Shown here piece after piece: positions 7,881 to 16,265 of a DNA stretch of 64,000 nucleotides. The DNA is from Patescibacteria group bacterium (GTDB lineage Bacteria; Patescibacteria; Dojkabacteria; J137): the NCBI GenBank assembly GCA_963169855.1, contig CAUJCN010000002.1:682001-746000 (forward strand), read 5' to 3'. The notes under the pieces were generated by a model. The model was not told the DNA's origin. It ran no database searches and worked only from the letters and a program-made list of their open reading frames with translations. Position numbers and translations under genes: made by a program. Numbering within the stretch: the stretch's first letter is position 1; each line of letters starts with the position of its first letter.

Positions 7881-8186
7881 ATGGCAAAATCATTAAAGAT
7901 CAAACCAATCGGAGAATTCATTCTGGTTAAACCATCAAAAGAAGAAGAAACTACAGCTTCTGGACTTATTGTTCAATCAAGCGGAAAAGGAGAAAGACCA
8001 CAAAAAGGTGAAATTGTTTCATTAGGAACAGGAAAATTAAGCGAAAAAGGAGAAAAAATTTCTTTCAATGTAAAAGAAGGTGATGTTGTTTATTTCAAAA
8101 AATATTCTCCAGAAGAAGTGGAAATCGACGGAGAACAATACTTAATCATGAAGGAAGCTGATATTTTAGCGATTTTAGCTGACTAG
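7881..8186 (+). CDS. groES: Co-chaperonin GroES (Cpn10)
   Basis: Seven-subunit lid of the GroEL chamber. Starts MAKSLKIKPIGEFILVKPSK; the mobile loop region (EEETTASGLIVQSSG, about 20-34), GEIVSLGTGK and the conserved GDVVYFKKY and EVEIDGEQYLIMKEADILA segments cover the full Cpn10 fold. 101 residues is normal. I use ATG 7881; the TTG six bases upstream lies in the leader. Leader region carries the CIRCE-like operator. Followed by groEL after 44 bases. Confidence 0.96.
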   Translation: MAKSLKIKPIGEFILVKPSKEEETTASGLIVQSSGKGERPQKGEIVSLGTGKLSEKGEKISFNVKEGDVVYFKKYSPEEVEIDGEQYLIMKEADILAILAD

Positions 8187-8230
8187 TTTTTCATCTTTAA
8201 ATCTTTTTATTTTTTAATTTTATTTTGATT

Positions 8231-9856
8231 ATGGCAAAAATAGTAAATTATAACGAAGATGCAAGAAAGAAGCTTAAGGCAGGAGTAGATAAACTTGCTA
8301 ATGCTGTTAAGGTAACTTTAGGACCAAAAGGAAGAAACGTTGCTTTAGAAAAATCATTTGGAGTTCCTCACATTACAAAAGATGGAGTTTCAATTGCTAA
8401 GGAAATTGAACTAGAAGACAAGGTAGAAAACATGGGAGCTAAGATTCTTATCGAAGCTGCAAGTAGAACTGTAGATGCTGCTGGAGACGGAACAACAACA
8501 GCTGTTGTACTAGCTCAGGCAATTATCGCTGAAGGATTTAAAACAGTAGCTGCTGGAGCAAATCCAATGGAAATCAGATTAGGAATCGAAAAAGGAGTAG
8601 AAGCAGTTGTAGAACAGTTGAAGAAAAATGCAGTGAAAGTTAAAGGAAAACAGGATTACGAAAGAGTAGCTACAATTTCTGCAAACGGAGATACAGAGAT
8701 CGGGAAAATCTTAGCAAACATCATCGATAAAGTTGGTGCAGGTGGAGTTGTGACTGTCGAAGACGGTCAGACTTTCGGTTTAGTAGAAAAATATGTAGAA
8801 GGAATGCAATTTGATAAAGGGTATTTATCACCTTACTTTGCAGTAAATTCTGAAGATCAAGTTGTTATTATCGAGAAACCAGCAATCTTAATTACAGATA
8901 AAAAAGTTTCTGTAGCTAAGGAATTGTTTACAGCGTTAGAAAAAATTGTAGCTGCTGGAACTAGAGATGTTGTAATTATCGCAGAAGATGTTGATGGAGA
9001 CGCTCTTACAAACTTAATCTTAAACAAGCTAAAAGGACACCTAAATGTAGTTGCTGTTAAAGCACCAGCATTCGGAGATAGAAGAAAAGCAATGTTAGAA
9101 GACATCGCAATCTTAACTGGAGGTTCTGTTTTAACAGACGATCTAGGAAAGAACTTAGAAAACATGGAAGTTTCTGACTTCGGAAGAGCAGATAAAGTTA
9201 AAGTTACAAAAGAAGAAACTACAATCATCAATGGAAAAGGAGATAAGGCTACAATCGAAGCTAGAATTCTTTCAATCAGAAAAGAAATGGAAGGAACATC
9301 TTCTGATTACGATAAAGAAAAATTAGCAGAAAGATTAGCGAAACTTTCTGGAGGAGTAGCAGTGTTAGAAGTTGGAGCAGCTAGCGAAATCGAACAGAAA
9401 GAAAGAAAAGATAGAATTGACGACGCATTACAAGCAACAAGAGCAGCTATCGAAGAAGGCGTTGTTTCTGGAGGAGGAACAGCATTGTTAGATGCTAGCC
9501 AAGTTCTAGATTCAGTAAAAGTAAGTAAAAACGACGAAACAATCGGAATTTCTATTTTGAGAAAAGCTTTAGAAGCTCCATTCAGACAGATTATGAACAA
9601 TGCTGGAAAAGAAGCAGCATCATACATCTTAGATATGAAGGGAGGAAAAGGATACGATGCAAGAAATGACAAAGTTGTAGATATGGTTGATGCAGGAATT
9701 ATCGATCCAGTTAAAGTTACTAGAACAGCGTTAGAAAACGCAGCATCAGTAGCAATGTTGTTATTGACTACAGAAGCAGTTGTTTCAGAAGCTCCTAAGA
9801 AGGACGAACCAGCTATGGGTCATGCAGGTCATGATCATGGAATGGATATGATGTAG
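8231..9856 (+). CDS. groEL: Chaperonin GroEL (Cpn60)
   Basis: ATP-driven protein-folding chamber. 541 residues with all classic motifs: VTLGPKGRNVALEKSFG (about 27-43), DGTTTAVVLAQAI (about 85-97), the apical domain, and GVVSGGGTALLDA (about 410-422). The C-terminus ends GHAGHDHGMDMM, a His/Met-rich variant of the usual GGM tail. ATG 8231 was chosen by comparison with the family N-terminus (MAKIVNYNEDARKKL). Transcribed with groES and ended by a strong terminator that holds a palindromic element. Confidence 0.97.
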   Translation: MAKIVNYNEDARKKLKAGVDKLANAVKVTLGPKGRNVALEKSFGVPHITKDGVSIAKEIELEDKVENMGAKILIEAASRTVDAAGDGTTTAVVLAQAIIAEGFKTVAAGANPMEIRLGIEKGVEAVVEQLKKNAVKVKGKQDYERVATISANGDTEIGKILANIIDKVGAGGVVTVEDGQTFGLVEKYVEGMQFDKGYLSPYFAVNSEDQVVIIEKPAILITDKKVSVAKELFTALEKIVAAGTRDVVIIAEDVDGDALTNLILNKLKGHLNVVAVKAPAFGDRRKAMLEDIAILTGGSVLTDDLGKNLENMEVSDFGRADKVKVTKEETTIINGKGDKATIEARILSIRKEMEGTSSDYDKEKLAERLAKLSGGVAVLEVGAASEIEQKERKDRIDDALQATRAAIEEGVVSGGGTALLDASQVLDSVKVSKNDETIGISILRKALEAPFRQIMNNAGKEAASYILDMKGGKGYDARNDKVVDMVDAGIIDPVKVTRTALENAASVAMLLLTTEAVVSEAPKKDEPAMGHAGHDHGMDMM

Positions 9857-9881
9857 GTTACTACGCCAAGGCTTCGTAACC
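9856..9881. repeat. Palindromic element, family B (CTACGCCAAGGCTTCGTA)
   Basis: CTACGCCAAGGCTTCGTA at 9861-9878 sits inside a GGTTAC/GTAACC stem (9856-9881) just after the groEL stop. Related copies lie at 46468-46493 and 56867-56885, and a diverged one near 54106-54121. Confidence 0.65.
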
Positions 9882-9889
9882 TGACTAAG

Positions 9890-9926
9890 AAAAGATCCCG
9901 TCCGCCATTGGCGGGCGGGATCTTTT
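9890..9926 (+). terminator. groESL terminator carrying a nested palindrome
   Basis: Stem AAAAGATCCCG/CGGGATCTTTT (9890-9900/9916-9926). Its loop is filled by the palindromic element CCGCCATTGGCGG (9902-9914, family A). Ends in a T-run. Confidence 0.85.
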
Positions 9927-10027
9927 GATCTATAATTCGTTTTCACCTTTTGTTAACCCCGCATCTAGTGAGGGATCTTAATGATTTTGCTACCTCCGCA
10001 ACAGGTGCGGGGTTGTAAGGATTTTGC

Positions 10028-10033
10028 TACAAT
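10028..10033 (+). promoter_or_regulatory. Extended -10 box, leaderless start
   Basis: TGC-TACAAT (10025-10033) ends six bases before the ATG at 10040. Preceded by GC-rich hairpin CCTCCGCAACAGGTGCGGGG and a duplicated GATTTTGCTAC segment (9994 and 10020). Confidence 0.55.
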
Positions 10034-10039
10034 AGGTGC

Positions 10040-10360
10040 ATGAAGAGATATCTAATCGATCCTATTTACTGGTATTTTGCCGTGTTCTTTAGAGATTTCG
10101 CTCAACGAAATTTTGTGAATCAGTACATTTTCTTTTTGAACAAGACGAACACAATTCCTATGGCAAAAAATCTTTTTGTTCCAATCTATAGAGACGAAAG
10201 TAGCATGGGGAAAGCAATCGGATTTATAATCAGATTTTTGTGGATTGGGTACGGAAGTGTAGTTTCATCAATAAAAATAATTCCATTTCTGTTATTTTCA
10301 GCTTTAGTTTTTGTACTTCCTATCGTGGGAGTTCTTTTGATTTTAAGTTCAATTTTCTAA
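10040..10360 (+). CDS. Small membrane protein of unknown function, coupled to the Clp-like ATPase
   Basis: 106 residues with a Tyr/Phe-rich N-terminus (LIDPIYWYFAVFFRDF) and two hydrophobic stretches near 57-75 and 80-104 (IIPFLLFSALVFVLPIVGVL). I do not recognise a named domain. The stop TAA overlaps the ATG of the next gene (TAATG), which implies translational coupling and suggests a shared complex in the membrane with the AAA+ protein at 10360. Confidence 0.7.
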   Translation: MKRYLIDPIYWYFAVFFRDFAQRNFVNQYIFFLNKTNTIPMAKNLFVPIYRDESSMGKAIGFIIRFLWIGYGSVVSSIKIIPFLLFSALVFVLPIVGVLLILSSIF

Positions 10361-12909
10361 TGAGTAAGAATGTTAAGGTAGGACAATATTATCAGACGGA
10401 CATTTTTTTTGATTTTAATCTGATAGACAACCAAACAGAGAGTTCTTTGGAGGAACTTGATTTCACTTTGGGTAGAGTATTCCGTTATCTTTCGATGATA
10501 TTAGGTGCGATTTCGGCAGTAATACTTTTAGTGAATTACAGATTAAATGCCCTGTTGGCATTCAATCAGAATCCAGCATTCGCATTCTTCGTAGGAAGCG
10601 CAATGATTCTTTATGTATATTCACTTTATTTACTTAGGGATAAAACTTACCTTCATAGAGGAAGAAGTCTTGTTAACGAGGATTTCAAAAACTTAAAATC
10701 TATTCAGTTTGATAAATATTTTGACTACAAGTCTGGAAAAATCTTAAGACTTTCGACAGAAAAAAAAGAATTATTCTTGGCGAATCTACTTAGAAATTTG
10801 GAAAACTATTCAGATATTTCTTATGTTTTTGAACATAGAATAGGAATTAACTGGCAAGAATTTAAGCAGAAAGCAGATTTATACTTCTCTTCAATAGATA
10901 TTACCTACAGAGGAAATATTCTGAATTTTTTGAATGCGTTATTTCTTAATACTCTGTACTTTCAGCAAGATCAGGTCGATGTAGATATTCTTACAAATAG
11001 TTTCATTAAGTCTTTCTTAATTAAGCCATTGATGGAATTTGGAGTTACAGATGCAGATTTGGAAGGTTTAAAACTTTGGCAACAGAATGAAGTTCTTAAG
11101 AAAAATTACCAAGAATCTTGGAAAACACTTTCGCAATTAAAACCGAAGGGAGACATAAATAGAAGTTTTACTTCGAGAGCAACACCAACTCTAGACGTTT
11201 ACGGCGAAGATTTAACTCGAACATTTTCAGCAAAGAAATTCGAACTTTCTATTGGTAGAGAAGTAGAGATGAGAGAAATGGTGAGAATCTTACAAAAACC
11301 AGAAAATTCAAATGTACTTTTGATCGGAGAACCTGGAACAGGAAAAACAAGATTCTTGCATCATCTAGCTACAAAAATGGTTGTGGAAGATATGCCAAAA
11401 TCTCTTCAGGATTACAGATTAATCAAACTAGATTTAAACAAAGTATTTAATCAATCAAACGGTGCAGATCAATTCAAAGTTCTAATAGAGAAACTATTTA
11501 AAGATGTTCAGTTATCAGGAAACATCATTTTGGTTTTAGAAGAAATAACATTCATCTTAAATGTTAGAGAAGAAGCTAAAACAGAAATCGCTAATACATT
11601 GATTTCGTTAATCAAGAACTCTCAAATTAAAATCATTGCAACAACAAATCGAAATAATTACAACAAATTTGTTAAACCAAACAAGGCTTTAGAAAGTTTA
11701 TTCGAAGTAGTGAATTTTCCAGAACCAAGTAGAATTGCTACAGTTCAGATTCTTTTAGATGAATCTTCGGAGCTGGAAAAGAAGTATGGAATTACAATTC
11801 AAGTAAATGTAGTAAAGAGAATCGTTGAGTTCTCTCCAAGAATTGATTCAGACAGAGCGCTTCCTGATAAAGCAATTAATCTTTTACAAGAAGGAGTGAT
11901 TTTAGCTCAGTCAAAAGGATTAAAATTTTTGAACGAATCTACGATTGATGAATTACTATCATCAAAAACAGGAGTGAAAGTTGGAGCGATTTCGGAATCT
12001 GAAATTGATCGATTAAAGAAACTTGAAGAAGAAATGCATCAAAGAGTGGTTGGGCAGGAAGTTGCAGTTAGAAGTATTGCAATGGCAGTCAGAAGATCGA
12101 GAAGTGGACTAAGTAGTGGTAGCAAGCCAACTGCTTCTTTCTTATTCTTTGGACCAACTGGAGTTGGAAAAACAGAAGCGGCAAAAACTCTTGCAGAAGT
12201 TTATTTTGGAAACGAAAATCTACTGATTCGAGTAGATATGTCGGAATACCAAGAAGAAGATAACCTAAAAAGACTTATCGGCTACATGGATGAAAAAGGG
12301 AACTATCAAGGAGGTTTCTTAACCGAAAAAGTTAGAGCTCGACCTTTCTCTTTGGTTCTATTGGACGAAATTGATAAGGCGAACAAAAAGGTTTTAGACC
12401 TTTTCCTTCAAGTTTTGGACGAAGGTTTCTTAACTGACGGAATGGGAAGAAAAACTGATTTCAAAAATACAATAATCATCATGACTAGCAACGCAGGTTC
12501 TGCAGAAATTGCTAAATCAACTTCGGATGGCGAGGATTATAAAACTGTTTATGAAAAAGGATACGCAGCGTTAAGAGAATTCTTCAGGATAGAATTCCTA
12601 AATAGATTCGACAAGATCATCATGTTCAAATCTCTAACTTTAATCGAAATCGAAAAGATAGTAGAGATAATGCTAAATTCATTACGAGAAAAACTTTTAA
12701 CAAAGGGAATCAGTATGGTTTGGGATGCGAAGACTTTGGAAGAGTTAGCACAACTTGGATACAATCCAATTTTTGGAGCCAGAGAATTGAGAAGAGTGAT
12801 TCAGGAATCAATTGAAGATCAGGTAGCTCAAGGCATAACAGAAGGAACAGTTAAATCTGGAGACGATATCGTTTTCGAAGGTCTAACATTAAAAAACTCA
12901 GAAGATTAG
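10360..12909 (+). CDS. Membrane-anchored ClpA/ClpC-like double-AAA+ ATPase
   Basis: 849 residues. Two membrane helices (about 46-60 and 72-90) replace the Clp N-domain. A long helical linker follows. D1: GREVEMREMVRIL, Walker A GEPGTGKT (about 323), Walker B altered to ILVLEEIT (family consensus has D before E). D2: RVVGQEVAVRSI, Walker A GPTGVGKT (about 598), Walker B VLLDEIDKA, LTDGMGRKTDFKNT, LNRFDKIIMF and the C-terminal ARELRRVIQ sensor region. I see no clear ClpP-binding IGF/LGF loop. Soluble Clp ATPases unfold proteins; a membrane form probably extracts or remodels envelope proteins, possibly those of the cluster that follows. ATG 10360 chosen by the TAATG overlap. Confidence 0.85.
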   Translation: MSKNVKVGQYYQTDIFFDFNLIDNQTESSLEELDFTLGRVFRYLSMILGAISAVILLVNYRLNALLAFNQNPAFAFFVGSAMILYVYSLYLLRDKTYLHRGRSLVNEDFKNLKSIQFDKYFDYKSGKILRLSTEKKELFLANLLRNLENYSDISYVFEHRIGINWQEFKQKADLYFSSIDITYRGNILNFLNALFLNTLYFQQDQVDVDILTNSFIKSFLIKPLMEFGVTDADLEGLKLWQQNEVLKKNYQESWKTLSQLKPKGDINRSFTSRATPTLDVYGEDLTRTFSAKKFELSIGREVEMREMVRILQKPENSNVLLIGEPGTGKTRFLHHLATKMVVEDMPKSLQDYRLIKLDLNKVFNQSNGADQFKVLIEKLFKDVQLSGNIILVLEEITFILNVREEAKTEIANTLISLIKNSQIKIIATTNRNNYNKFVKPNKALESLFEVVNFPEPSRIATVQILLDESSELEKKYGITIQVNVVKRIVEFSPRIDSDRALPDKAINLLQEGVILAQSKGLKFLNESTIDELLSSKTGVKVGAISESEIDRLKKLEEEMHQRVVGQEVAVRSIAMAVRRSRSGLSSGSKPTASFLFFGPTGVGKTEAAKTLAEVYFGNENLLIRVDMSEYQEEDNLKRLIGYMDEKGNYQGGFLTEKVRARPFSLVLLDEIDKANKKVLDLFLQVLDEGFLTDGMGRKTDFKNTIIIMTSNAGSAEIAKSTSDGEDYKTVYEKGYAALREFFRIEFLNRFDKIIMFKSLTLIEIEKIVEIMLNSLREKLLTKGISMVWDAKTLEELAQLGYNPIFGARELRRVIQESIEDQVAQGITEGTVKSGDDIVFEGLTLKNSED

Positions 12910-13005
12910 AAGGCTAAAAGATGAAAATTCCCAATCTGAAGTATTCAACTCACCGCACTTCGCCCATTGCTTACGACTCACAGCTCACAGCTCAATGCTC
13001 CAAGC

Positions 13006-13034
13006 TTGCACTTTAAACTTCACCCATATACAAT
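13006..13034 (+). promoter_or_regulatory. Promoter of the pilin-like cluster
   Basis: TTGCAC (13006-13011), 17-base spacer, TACAAT (13029-13034). The -10 ends eight bases before the ATG at 13043, so the mRNA would be leaderless. Confidence 0.6.
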
Positions 13035-13042
13035 AAGTTTAT

Positions 13043-13393
13043 ATGAAAAAATTCTATATCTTTTTAGCTACTTATTTAACAATCTTTACTTCTAAAGTTT
13101 CTGCTACTGGAGGAGGCTTTGTTCAAATCCCCAACCCAACACCGATAGATTCATTAGAAGAGCTTGTTACAATGGTTGCAAGGCTTATTGTTCCTGTTTT
13201 CATTCTAACTTTCTTGGCGATGTTACTGTACGGAGCTTTCGTTTACCTAACAGCTCAAGGTGATGATGCAAAAGTAGAAAAAGCAAAGAAAATAATAGTA
13301 ACTGCAATAATAGGATTTGTTTTAGCAGTTTTAGCTCCATCAATCGCAAACATAGTTGCTGGAATTCTTGGAGTAGAGGGTATCACTTTCTAA
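13043..13393 (+). CDS. VirB2/TrbC-like pilin-type protein 1
   Basis: 116 residues: signal peptide (MKKFYIFLATYLTIFTSKVS-A), a short exported segment, then two membrane helices (about 47-70 and 85-110) joined by a polar turn with AQGDDAKVEKAKKII. This helix-(S/A)xGDxxK-helix hairpin is typical of TrbC/VirB2-type pilins. First of six genes sharing it, spaced by 1 to 134 bases. Such pilins form the type IV secretion pilus; whether a pilus is built here is inferred. Confidence 0.7.
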   Translation: MKKFYIFLATYLTIFTSKVSATGGGFVQIPNPTPIDSLEELVTMVARLIVPVFILTFLAMLLYGAFVYLTAQGDDAKVEKAKKIIVTAIIGFVLAVLAPSIANIVAGILGVEGITF

Positions 13394-13395
13394 TT

Positions 13396-14025
13396 ATGAA
13401 AAATTTACTGTTTTTAGTTATAGCCTTCATTTTTGTATTCCCTCTGTTTAGTCCAAGGGTAAATGCTCTTACTGCAGATCCAGATGTCTGTCTTCCACCA
13501 CACGGAATTCCATCTATGTGTCAGGATTCCTACACATTAGATAATAAATGTAATGTAGCAAGAATCATTAACCCAGAGGTTGATTGTTGTATTAACAAAT
13601 GTACTAACATTGATAATGGTTACGACCCAGATGCAGAATGTTCTGGTCCAGGAGATCCTGACTGCGATGTTACATCAGTACTTAATAGTCTAAATATTTT
13701 TGGAACTAAAATTCAGTACTCAAATGAAAAGATTCCATCTTTAGTTCAATTAGGTTTATCTGCATTTTTAGCAGTAGTTTCTTTTTACGCATTATTTAGA
13801 GGAATGTATTTGTATTCAATCAAGAGAACTCAAACAACAGATGCTGCAGAAATAGGGAAGATCAACAAAGAATTTGGAAATATTATTATTGGATTTGTAC
13901 TCGCATGGTCAGCAATCTTTATTGTAGAATTAGTAATGAGAATATTGGGTTTACCAACACTAACTCAAATTACATTAGAGCGAATCGACGATGGAAGTGC
14001 TTCAAATGTAATTATTATTAAATAA
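13396..14025 (+). CDS. Exported cysteine-rich protein with pilin-like two-helix core
   Basis: 209 residues. Signal peptide (about 1-24), then an exported domain of about 90 residues with eight cysteines including a CC pair and CINKC, which suggests up to four disulfides or a metal site. The C-terminal part has two membrane helices (about 115-135 and 158-180) separated by a KRTQTTDAAEIGKINKEFG turn, a diverged form of the cluster's GDxxK turn. Function unknown; probably a surface-exposed member of the pilin-like assembly. Starts two bases after the preceding stop. Confidence 0.65.
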   Translation: MKNLLFLVIAFIFVFPLFSPRVNALTADPDVCLPPHGIPSMCQDSYTLDNKCNVARIINPEVDCCINKCTNIDNGYDPDAECSGPGDPDCDVTSVLNSLNIFGTKIQYSNEKIPSLVQLGLSAFLAVVSFYALFRGMYLYSIKRTQTTDAAEIGKINKEFGNIIIGFVLAWSAIFIVELVMRILGLPTLTQITLERIDDGSASNVIIIK

Positions 14026-14026
14026 A

Positions 14027-14560
14027 ATGAAACTGAAAATATTTTTAACAACTGTAATTGGATCCCTAATGTTGAATGCAACTGTTCTTGCTCAAGGACT
14101 TGATCCATTAGAGAATACAGGATTGGGTTTAGATGAAATCAAAATCCCGATATTTCCCGTCTTGTTCACAGATTTATCCAGATACAATACTGTTTTATCC
14201 TGGATAACTTTTGCAGGAGGACTTCTTGTTTCTGGAATAATTATATTCTGGATTTACAGAATTATTCGATCTGGTTTAAAAGCGATGTCTGCGGAAGGAG
14301 ATTCTGAGAAAATTGGTGTGGCTAGAAAAGAGTTGCAAGCTGCGCTAACTGGAATCGCATTTACATTTTTGGTTCCAATAGTTTTAAGTTTTGTTGGAAT
14401 TATTTTTGGATTTGGAACAATGTTCGAATGGCCAAAGTCATTCTCAGGTTGCCAGGATACAAGTAAATATCAATATTATTTTCAGGCACTTGCTCAGGAG
14501 CCGAACGAAGAGGCAGCTGATCGAGAATGTAATCCTGATTTAGCAGATACAGATAGATAA
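14027..14560 (+). CDS. VirB2/TrbC-like protein 3
   Basis: 177 residues. Signal peptide (about 1-22, ending VLAQ), membrane helices about 57-82 and 105-130 with connecting AMSAEGDSEKIGVARKELQ, matching the cluster motif. A hydrophilic C-terminal tail of about 40 residues has two cysteines (SGCQD and RECNP), a likely disulfide. One base separates it from the previous stop. Confidence 0.65.
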   Translation: MKLKIFLTTVIGSLMLNATVLAQGLDPLENTGLGLDEIKIPIFPVLFTDLSRYNTVLSWITFAGGLLVSGIIIFWIYRIIRSGLKAMSAEGDSEKIGVARKELQAALTGIAFTFLVPIVLSFVGIIFGFGTMFEWPKSFSGCQDTSKYQYYFQALAQEPNEEAADRECNPDLADTDR

Positions 14561-14561
14561 T

Positions 14562-14915
14562 ATGGACTTATGTCAGTTTATTGGTTGTGATGTTGTTGGA
14601 GATGAGAACTATCTCCTAAACTTTGGAAATATTATTCGAATGGGATTGAATATTATTTTCGGTGCCATTATTGTTTACGGAATTTTCATCATCATCAAAG
14701 CTGTTTACAAAATTGTAGGAAGTGAAGGAGACGCGGGTAAAGTAGAGTCGGGACTAAACTCAATAAAAGGAGTGTACATAGGAATCGTTATGATTTTCGT
14801 GGGATTGATTGGACTTGTTATTTTATTCGCATTGTTCAATATAACAGAACTTCCTGGAAATCCTGGACTACCAGGTTCAGACGAAGGTCCTGTAATCAAC
14901 GACCCTTTCAACTAA
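14562..14915 (+). CDS. VirB2/TrbC-like protein 4
   Basis: 117 residues. Two membrane helices (about 25-48 and 68-93) with KIVGSEGDAGKVESGLNSIK between. Short N-terminus with two cysteines, no classical signal peptide. Collagen-like PGNPGLPGSDEG in the C-terminal tail. One base after the previous stop. Confidence 0.65.
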   Translation: MDLCQFIGCDVVGDENYLLNFGNIIRMGLNIIFGAIIVYGIFIIIKAVYKIVGSEGDAGKVESGLNSIKGVYIGIVMIFVGLIGLVILFALFNITELPGNPGLPGSDEGPVINDPFN

Positions 14916-14993
14916 TATCCAACTTTAAACTTACAATCTTTATTCATATTCCTCTTGAATTTAGAAATTCGATATTAGAACTTACTTGTATCC

Positions 14994-15022
14994 TTGTATC
15001 TTCAGATCTTTTCTTATAGAAT
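14994..15022 (+). promoter_or_regulatory. Possible internal promoter
   Basis: TTGTAT (14994-14999), 17-base spacer, TAGAAT (15017-15022), in the only sizeable gap (134 bases) of the pilin-like cluster, upstream of the gene at 15050. Confidence 0.4.
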
Positions 15023-15049
15023 GATGAAAATAGATATTAAAGATAATTT

Positions 15050-15520
15050 ATGAAAAAACTATTAGGCTCTCTCGCTGCAGTGCTTTTCTTTGTAGCTACT
15101 CCGCTAGTTAACACAGTTAGTGCACAAGATAATTTAATTTGTACAGTATTCCCATTTTTAAAGAATATTGGAGCATTCGGTATTAGCAACATCTGTGGAG
15201 GATTAACAGATGAACAGCCAATTAACGAAGCAAGAAACTTAATTCAATTCGGATTAAATCTTGTATTTGTTGGAATTATTATCTTGGCAATTTACATAAT
15301 TGTAAAAGCTGCCATTAACTACATCAGAAGTGAAGGAGATGATGAGAAGATCAAAGCTGCTAATAAATCAATTAAAGCAGTGTTCACAGGAATTATCGCT
15401 TTATTCGTTGGCATTTTAGGAATCATTTTGGTTCTTGCAATTTTCAACGCAACTGGAGCAGTAAATAATGATTTACCTGAAGGAAACTTTTTAGACCAAG
15501 ATAATTTCGGTCCACAATAA
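15050..15520 (+). CDS. VirB2/TrbC-like protein 5
   Basis: 156 residues. Signal peptide (MKKLLGSLAAVLFFVATPLV, cleavage near SAQ), two cysteines in the exported segment, then two membrane helices (about 65-88 and 105-130) linked by YIRSEGDDEKIKAANKSIK, the clearest copy of the shared motif. Acidic/Asn-rich C-terminal tail. Confidence 0.7.
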   Translation: MKKLLGSLAAVLFFVATPLVNTVSAQDNLICTVFPFLKNIGAFGISNICGGLTDEQPINEARNLIQFGLNLVFVGIIILAIYIIVKAAINYIRSEGDDEKIKAANKSIKAVFTGIIALFVGILGIILVLAIFNATGAVNNDLPEGNFLDQDNFGPQ

Positions 15521-15522
15521 AA

Positions 15523-16260
15523 ATGAAATTTGTACGATTTCTAATCACAATAGGAATCATATTCCAAATAGTAGTGAGTCCTGTAAATGCCCAAATACAG
15601 GACTCTCCTTTTTCAGGAAATGATGCAAGTTCTTATCAATGTTTCGATAAGAACGGTCAGCCTGTAATTGACGATGGAGTTCCTCCACCATTAATTGTTA
15701 AAGATCCAAATTTAGATGTTTTCATTTGCGATACTAACGGAAACGGAGTATTAGATGCAGATGAATTAAGAGCTGTTCTTATTCCACCTAAACTTCAAGC
15801 AATCGAAGTCTGGTTTGTAAGAATTATTTATGTAGCTTGGGCTTTAGTTGGAGCATATTCATTTTACTTGTTAGTAGCCTTAGGTTACCAAGTAATGATT
15901 TCCAGAGGAGACCCAACATCTCTGCCAAAAGTTCGACAAAGAATTATCAATTTTATAATTGGATTTGCGTTAGTGTTCCTTGCAGTTCCTATCCTAGACA
16001 CATTCTTCAGATTGTTAGGAATTAACAAGACTGTAAGTTGTTACGATGTTCAAATGCCAGGATTCCAATTCTTCTTTACAACACTTTGTAGCGGTAGCGA
16101 TCCTTGCGCATTCACAGAAGCAGAAATTGGCGATGGAATTGTATGTCCTATTAGAAATGAATCTGTAAGGTGTAGTAGAGGAACAGAAAATTTCCTTTAC
16201 GTTTGCGATAACGATAGGCAAGTCTGGACTGGTGGAAGAACTGGTACTGGAGGAATTTAA
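15523..16260 (+). CDS. VirB2/TrbC-like protein 6 with EF-hand-like loop and Cys-rich tail
   Basis: 245 residues. Signal peptide (about 1-23), an exported segment containing DTNGNGVLDADEL, a dockerin/EF-hand-like calcium loop (about 71-83), two membrane helices (about 98-122 and 142-165) with MISRGDPTSLPKVRQRI between, then a tail with several cysteines and a Gly/Thr end. The calcium loop is visible directly; calcium binding is inferred. Confidence 0.65.
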   Translation: MKFVRFLITIGIIFQIVVSPVNAQIQDSPFSGNDASSYQCFDKNGQPVIDDGVPPPLIVKDPNLDVFICDTNGNGVLDADELRAVLIPPKLQAIEVWFVRIIYVAWALVGAYSFYLLVALGYQVMISRGDPTSLPKVRQRIINFIIGFALVFLAVPILDTFFRLLGINKTVSCYDVQMPGFQFFFTTLCSGSDPCAFTEAEIGDGIVCPIRNESVRCSRGTENFLYVCDNDRQVWTGGRTGTGGI

Positions 16261-16265
16261 GAATT

